A stretch of 64,000 bases of DNA from Streptomyces triticagri (GTDB lineage: Bacteria > Actinomycetota > Actinomycetes > Streptomycetales > Streptomycetaceae), in assembly GCF_003429565.1 (NCBI RefSeq), contig NZ_QUAK01000149.1:1-64000 (forward strand), written 5' to 3'. Made by a program: the position numbers and the translations under genes. The first letter of the stretch is position 1; every line of letters starts with the position of its first letter. This document shows, piece after piece, positions 59,413-64,000 of the stretch. The notes beneath the pieces are model-generated. The model saw only the letters and a list, made by a program, of their open reading frames with translations, was not told the origin of the DNA and ran no database searches.

Positions 59413-60707
59413 ACGAGACCCTCCAGACCCGCGAGCACCGCTCCCTCGTCGAGCGTGGTGAGCGCCCGGTCGCGCATCAGGACCCGGCCGTCGACGACGG
59501 TGTCCCGTACGTCGGAGGCCTGGGCGGCGTACGCGAGCATCGACCAGGGGTCGTGACGCGGTGTGAGGTGCGGGCGGTCCAGGTCGAGCACGATCAGATC
59601 GGCGCGCTTCCCGGCCTCGAGGGACCCGAGTTCGGCGCCGAGACCCAGGGCGCGCGCACCTTCCACGGTCGCCATCCGCACCGCCTGTTCGGCGCCCACC
59701 GCGGTCGGGTCGCCGTCCGCCTTGTGCACGAGCGCGGCCTGACGCACCGCGCCGAGCAGGTCGAGGGTGTTGGAGCTGACGGCGCCGTCCGTGCCGAGGC
59801 CGACCGTCACTCCCGCGCTCAACAGCCGCGGCACCGGCGCGATCCCGCAGCCCAGCTTGAGATTCGACACCGGGCAGTGCGCCACCGAGGTACCCGTACG
59901 GGCGAGCGCGGCGATCTCCGCGCCGGTCAGGTCGACGGCATGCGCGAGCAGCACATCGGGGCCCAACAGGCCGAGCGAGTCGAGCAGTTCGACGGGCCGC
60001 TTGCCGTGCTGGACCTCGACCGTCGCGACCTCGGCGGCGTTCTCCGAGGCATGGATGTGGATCAGCGCACCGAACTCCCGGCCCAGGGCGAAGATCTCCA
60101 CGAGCTGCTCGGGCGACAGGGTGTATGCGGAGTGCGCGAAGAGCACCGGCCTACTCCCGCCGGTGCGCGCCGCCAGGTCGCGGCGCGCCCAGTCGAGCCG
60201 GGTCTTGTAGGCGCGCGAGTCCGGCGGGTCCGGGACGTCCATGAAGGTGGGTCCGGTGAGCAGCCGCCAGCCGGCCGCGCGCGCAGCCTCCTCGGCGGCC
60301 TCGTGGAACCAGTACATGTCGAGTGCCGAGGTCACCCCGGCCCGTACGCTCTCCGCCACGGCGAGGCGGACCGCCGCCGTGACGTTCCCCGGATTGAGCA
60401 GCCTGGCCTCGGCCGGGATCACCCGCCCGAGGAACTCCTGGAGCGTCACGTCGTCGGCGCTTCCGCGCAGCAGTGTCATCGCGAGATGGGTGTGCGTGTT
60501 GATCAGGCCGGGCATCACGAGGCCGCCGCGGGCGTCGAGTTCGTCGGCGGGGGAGTACCTGGCCCGCAGTGCTTCACCGGGGCCGACCGCGACGACGACA
60601 CCGTCCCGAACGGCGACCGCACCGTCCGGGATCACGGTCGAGTCCTCGTCCACGGTCAGCACCGTGCCCCCGTGGACGAGCAGATCCGCCCGCTCGTCGC
60701 CGCTCAC
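59409..60707 (-). CDS. Amidohydrolase, nucleobase/nucleoside deaminase type (TRZ/ATZ family)
   Basis: A 432-residue metal-dependent deaminase of the ATZ/TRZ, 8-oxoguanine and S-adenosylhomocysteine deaminase group. Metal ligands are visible in INTHTHLAMTL, HIHASENAAEV, VAHCPVSNLKL and LGTDGAVSSN. Beside a nucleoside-type importer and a nucleoside phosphorylase it most likely deaminates a purine base or nucleoside. The GTG start overlaps the phosphorylase stop (GTGA). Confidence 0.9.
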   Translation of the reverse strand: MSGDERADLLVHGGTVLTVDEDSTVIPDGAVAVRDGVVVAVGPGEALRARYSPADELDARGGLVMPGLINTHTHLAMTLLRGSADDVTLQEFLGRVIPAEARLLNPGNVTAAVRLAVAESVRAGVTSALDMYWFHEAAEEAARAAGWRLLTGPTFMDVPDPPDSRAYKTRLDWARRDLAARTGGSRPVLFAHSAYTLSPEQLVEIFALGREFGALIHIHASENAAEVATVEVQHGKRPVELLDSLGLLGPDVLLAHAVDLTGAEIAALARTGTSVAHCPVSNLKLGCGIAPVPRLLSAGVTVGLGTDGAVSSNTLDLLGAVRQAALVHKADGDPTAVGAEQAVRMATVEGARALGLGAELGSLEAGKRADLIVLDLDRPHLTPRHDPWSMLAYAAQASDVRDTVVDGRVLMRDRALTTLDEGAVLAGLEGLV

Positions 60708-61465
60708 CGGGCCTCGTCCCCGGCGAGCAGGCGCAGCGCGTCGAGCGCGACGGTGCTGCCGCGGGCCACGCCCTCGGCGACCACGTCCCGGTGCGGGTTG
60801 TATCCGCCGGTGCTGTCCTCGTCCACCAGCTCGTCCGCGTTCGCCCCGTCCACCACGAGCACGCCGCCGGCGACCAGGCCGCGCAGCGAGGCCGTCACAT
60901 ACAGCGCGGACAGCTCCATCTCGATCGCCGCGAGCCCCGCCTTCTCATAGGAGTCGAGCGGGATGAGGCCCGGCTGGAAGGCGGCCCGGGTCCACACCAG
61001 GCCACGGTGGTACGGAGCCCCGGCCGCGCGCGCCGCCCGCGTCAGGGCGAGCACCGCCTCCGGCGCGGACACCGCCGGATACTCGGCGGGCACCAGCTGC
61101 TGCGTCACACCGTCGTCCCGTACGCAGGCCTCGGCGACCACCAGATCACCGTCGGCGATCCCGGGGCGCATCGCACCGGCCGTGCCGAACCGGACGAAGG
61201 TGTCCACACCCGCGTCCGCCAGCTCCTGGAACAGCAGGATCGCGCCGGGCGCCCCCACGCCGTGCGAGGCGACGACCACCGGCAGTCCCTGCCAACTCCC
61301 GCTGAACACCCGGTACTCACGGTGGTACGACACCTCTTTGGCGTCCTCGAGCAGATCGGCGACGGCCGCCGCACGGGCCGGGTCGCCGACCACCACCGCC
61401 CGGGGCGGCAGGCCCGTGCGCGGTATCCGGGTGATGGGCAGCAGTTCGGCGGCGGGATCACTCAT
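60704..61465 (-). CDS. Nucleoside phosphorylase (PNP/UDP family)
   Basis: A 253-residue phosphorylase-fold protein with VVVGDPARAAAVADLL, the active-site region VRFGTAGAMRPGIADGDLVVA and the ribose-binding IEMELSALY. It should cleave purine or uridine nucleosides to base and ribose 1-phosphate. It lies between the permeases and the deaminase with 4-base overlaps, so import, phosphorolysis and deamination appear linked. Base preference cannot be read safely. Confidence 0.9.
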   Translation of the reverse strand: MSDPAAELLPITRIPRTGLPPRAVVVGDPARAAAVADLLEDAKEVSYHREYRVFSGSWQGLPVVVASHGVGAPGAILLFQELADAGVDTFVRFGTAGAMRPGIADGDLVVAEACVRDDGVTQQLVPAEYPAVSAPEAVLALTRAARAAGAPYHRGLVWTRAAFQPGLIPLDSYEKAGLAAIEMELSALYVTASLRGLVAGGVLVVDGANADELVDEDSTGGYNPHRDVVAEGVARGSTVALDALRLLAGDEAR

Positions 61466-62319
61466 ACAACGGCTCCAGTCTTGCGGCGGCGCTTCGCGGT
61501 GGTCAGGAAGAGGGCGATCAGGGTGACGACATAGGGCGCGGCGTCCGTCGCCTGCTGCGGAAGACCGAGGCCCTGCAGCCGGAAACCGGCGGCCTCCGCG
61601 AGCCCGAAGAGCAGCGCCGCGAGCAGCACACCGAGCGGCAGGGCGCGGCCCAGCATCACGGCGACGACAGCGATCCAGCCGCGGCCGGCCGTCATGTTCT
61701 CGGAGAACAACGTGACATTGCCCAGGGCGAGTTGGGCTCCGGCGAGTCCGCACAGGACCCCGGAGGCGAGCACCGCACCGTACTTGTACTTGGCCGGGCT
61801 CACCCCGAGCGTCGCGGCCGCCTCGGGTGTCTCGCCGACCCCGCGGAGCCGCAGACCCCAGGCGTGCCGGGACAGCAACACGGCCGCCACCGCGACCGCA
61901 CCCCACGACAGCCAGGTCAGCGGCGAGAAGCCGGCGATCTCCCCGAGCCCCGCGAGGTCCGGGTCGTCGAAGGTGCCCTGCACACCGAAGACCGTACGCA
62001 GCAGGAAGCTCGTCAGGCCCACCGCGAGCAGGTTCATGGCGACACCGAGGACCACGGCATCTCCCTTGAGGGTGACCGCGCCGACGGCGAGGATCAGCGA
62101 GTACGCCGCCGCGGCGAGCGCCGCCGCGAGCACCCCGAGCCAGGGGCTGCCGGTGAACCAGCTGGTGGTGACCGCGGTGAAGCATCCCATCAGCATCATG
62201 CCTTCGAGGCCGATGTTGAAGACGCCCGCGCGTTCGCAGATCGCTCCGCCGAGCGCGGCGAGCAGGATCGGGGTGAGGGCGCGCAGCGCCGACAGGGCGA
62301 GATCGGAGTCGAGGAACAT
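61462..62319 (-). CDS. Nucleoside/BMP-type ABC transporter permease (YufQ-like)
   Basis: A 285-residue permease with 8-9 helices. It shows the family opening ALTPILLAALGGAICERAGVFNIGLEGMMLMG and GRGWIAVVAVMLGR near the end. This group imports nucleosides and works with a second permease of the same fold. Its stop overlaps the phosphorylase start; its start overlaps the stop of the other permease gene by one base. Confidence 0.92.
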   Translation of the reverse strand: MFLDSDLALSALRALTPILLAALGGAICERAGVFNIGLEGMMLMGCFTAVTTSWFTGSPWLGVLAAALAAAAYSLILAVGAVTLKGDAVVLGVAMNLLAVGLTSFLLRTVFGVQGTFDDPDLAGLGEIAGFSPLTWLSWGAVAVAAVLLSRHAWGLRLRGVGETPEAAATLGVSPAKYKYGAVLASGVLCGLAGAQLALGNVTLFSENMTAGRGWIAVVAVMLGRALPLGVLLAALLFGLAEAAGFRLQGLGLPQQATDAAPYVVTLIALFLTTAKRRRKTGAVV

Positions 62320-63401
62320 CAGGCGCCGACCTTCCGGGGGTCCTTCCGGCTTTCCTTCTGGGGTTCGTCGCTCTTCCTGCGCCGCCAGGTGATCCGCAGC
62401 CGGGCCGCCAGGAACACGATCACGATCGCCTGAAGGACCTGCGTCAACTCTCGTGGCACGTCGGTGGTCCGCTCCATGGAGAGACCACCGACCTGCAGCA
62501 CGGCGAAGAAGAACGAGGCGAGCACGGTCCCGAGCGGTGCCGCGGCGGCGAGCAGCGCCGCCGTCAGGCCGGTCCAGGTGTAGCCGGGCGCGGTGAGCGA
62601 CCCGTCCAGGAACCGGAAGGGGAAGGTGAGCACCCCTACCGCGCCGACGAGCCCGGCGATGGCACCCGACACCGCCATCAACTGCAGCGTCTGGCGCCCT
62701 CGTTCGACACCCGCATACGCGGAGAAGCGGCGGTTGAGCCCCGTCATCCGCATCTCGTAGCCGACCGTGGTGCGCGAGTCGACGACGTGGTACGCGACGG
62801 CCGCGAGCGCCACGAGGACCAGGCCGAGCGTCACCGTCGAGGAGCCGAAGGCGGGCAGCGCCACTCCGTCGGGCAGCCGCTCGGTCTGCGGCAGGCTGGA
62901 GCCGGGCTCCTTGAGTGGATAGCGCACCAGATACGAGGCGAGCGATCCCGCCGGATACGACAGGAGCAGACTGCTCACCAGGAGCGGCACACCGAACTTG
63001 ATGTCGCACAGCGCGGCGAGCGCGGCGTACAGGGCGCCGCCCGCCATCCCGGCGAGGACGGCCAGGACGGTGGTCAACGGCGCCGGCAGCGGCGAGTACA
63101 GACCGACCGCGACCGCGGCGATGCCACCGAGCACCAACTGGCCGTCGCCGCCCAGATTGATGAGCCCGGCGCGCAGCGGGATCGCCAGGGCCAGGGCCAT
63201 GCCGAGCACGCTGGTGCCCGTGGTCAGCGTCGAGCCGATGCCGTCCGAGCCGAGCGAACCGGTCAGCACCGCCTGATAGGCGGTCAGCGGGTCCGCGCCC
63301 GTGCCGATCAGGAACAGGGCGCCGATCACCAGGGCCGCGGCCACCGAGAAGAAGACGGGAGAGCGCAGCACGCGCGCGGCGGCGGGCAGGGTCGTCGCCA
63401 T
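62319..63401 (-). CDS. Nucleoside/BMP-type ABC transporter permease (YufP-like)
   Basis: A 360-residue permease with 8-10 helices. Segments GMALALAIPLRAGLINLGGDGQLVLGG and YTWTGLTAALLAAAAPLGTVLASFFFAVL are typical of this family. The C-terminus is a highly charged cytoplasmic tail. The ATG lies one base after the ATPase stop. It forms a heterodimeric channel with the permease encoded downstream. Confidence 0.92.
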   Translation of the reverse strand: MATTLPAAARVLRSPVFFSVAAALVIGALFLIGTGADPLTAYQAVLTGSLGSDGIGSTLTTGTSVLGMALALAIPLRAGLINLGGDGQLVLGGIAAVAVGLYSPLPAPLTTVLAVLAGMAGGALYAALAALCDIKFGVPLLVSSLLLSYPAGSLASYLVRYPLKEPGSSLPQTERLPDGVALPAFGSSTVTLGLVLVALAAVAYHVVDSRTTVGYEMRMTGLNRRFSAYAGVERGRQTLQLMAVSGAIAGLVGAVGVLTFPFRFLDGSLTAPGYTWTGLTAALLAAAAPLGTVLASFFFAVLQVGGLSMERTTDVPRELTQVLQAIVIVFLAARLRITWRRRKSDEPQKESRKDPRKVGA

Positions 63402-63402
63402 G

Positions 63403-64000
<598 letters not shown>

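Overview
The window looks like the chromosome of a Streptomyces or a close actinobacterial relative. It is very GC-rich, codons end mostly in G or C, GTG and TTG starts are common, and co-directional genes often overlap by 1, 4 or 8 bases. It also carries actinobacterial cofactor enzymes (a mycothiol-dependent formaldehyde dehydrogenase and an F420-dependent oxidoreductase) and Tat or lipoprotein signals on secreted proteins. I saw no phage genes, insertion sequences, CRISPR arrays, rRNA or tRNA genes. It reads as an accessory, catabolism-rich chromosome region.

Left part (1-8.1 kb): a secreted anchor-domain protein, a Tat-secreted esterase, an ArsR-type regulator, a PH-domain membrane protein, an MFS exporter followed by its likely TetR repressor (with a palindromic operator), and a mycothiol formaldehyde-detoxification pair.

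8.2-24.3 kb is an L-rhamnose-type catabolic region. It holds a secreted GH78 alpha-L-rhamnosidase, L-rhamnose mutarotase, an SDR and an enolase-superfamily dehydratase (frameshifted here). It also holds a xylose-isomerase-like TIM barrel protein, a LacI regulator, an E1 alpha/beta pair, a ribose-type ABC importer, an Idh/MocA oxidoreductase and a second enolase-superfamily protein. Four LacI-like palindromes (consensus close to CTGGAA-N4-TTCCAG) lie in three promoter regions, which suggests one regulon.

24.3-33.3 kb: a DeoR regulator is divergent from a tightly coupled operon of a second sugar ABC importer, two FGGY kinases, a histidine phosphatase and a 2-hydroxyacid dehydrogenase. TGTTCA half-sites fill the shared intergenic region. 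33.4-41.2 kb is a mixed stretch: a secreted unknown protein, an orphan PotD-like lipoprotein, a PrsW-like membrane protease, an isochorismatase-like hydrolase plus F420 oxidoreductase, an acyl-CoA synthetase and an alpha/beta hydrolase.

41.2-56.9 kb is the most coherent system. An eight-gene leftward operon encodes a Dpp/Opp-type peptide importer, a giant S9-peptidase/class-C-beta-lactamase-fold fusion, an M20 hydrolase, a COG3375-type GNAT acyltransferase and an N-acylamino-acid racemase of the enolase superfamily. The last three match the known D-to-L amino acid conversion route (N-succinylation, racemisation, desuccinylation). I infer a pathway for uptake and use of peptides containing D-amino acids. 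A PucR-type regulator and an amidase sit beside it. The amidase and the operon share a promoter segment with blocks at identical spacing.

56.9-64 kb: a rightward gene for an orphan LeuA regulatory domain joined to an ACT-like domain lies behind a Leu/Ile-type leader peptide and an intrinsic terminator. Facing it is a leftward operon, cut by the right edge, with a BMP/nucleoside-type ABC importer, nucleoside phosphorylase, amidohydrolase (deaminase), a sulfite-oxidase-like molybdoenzyme and its flavin reductase partner.
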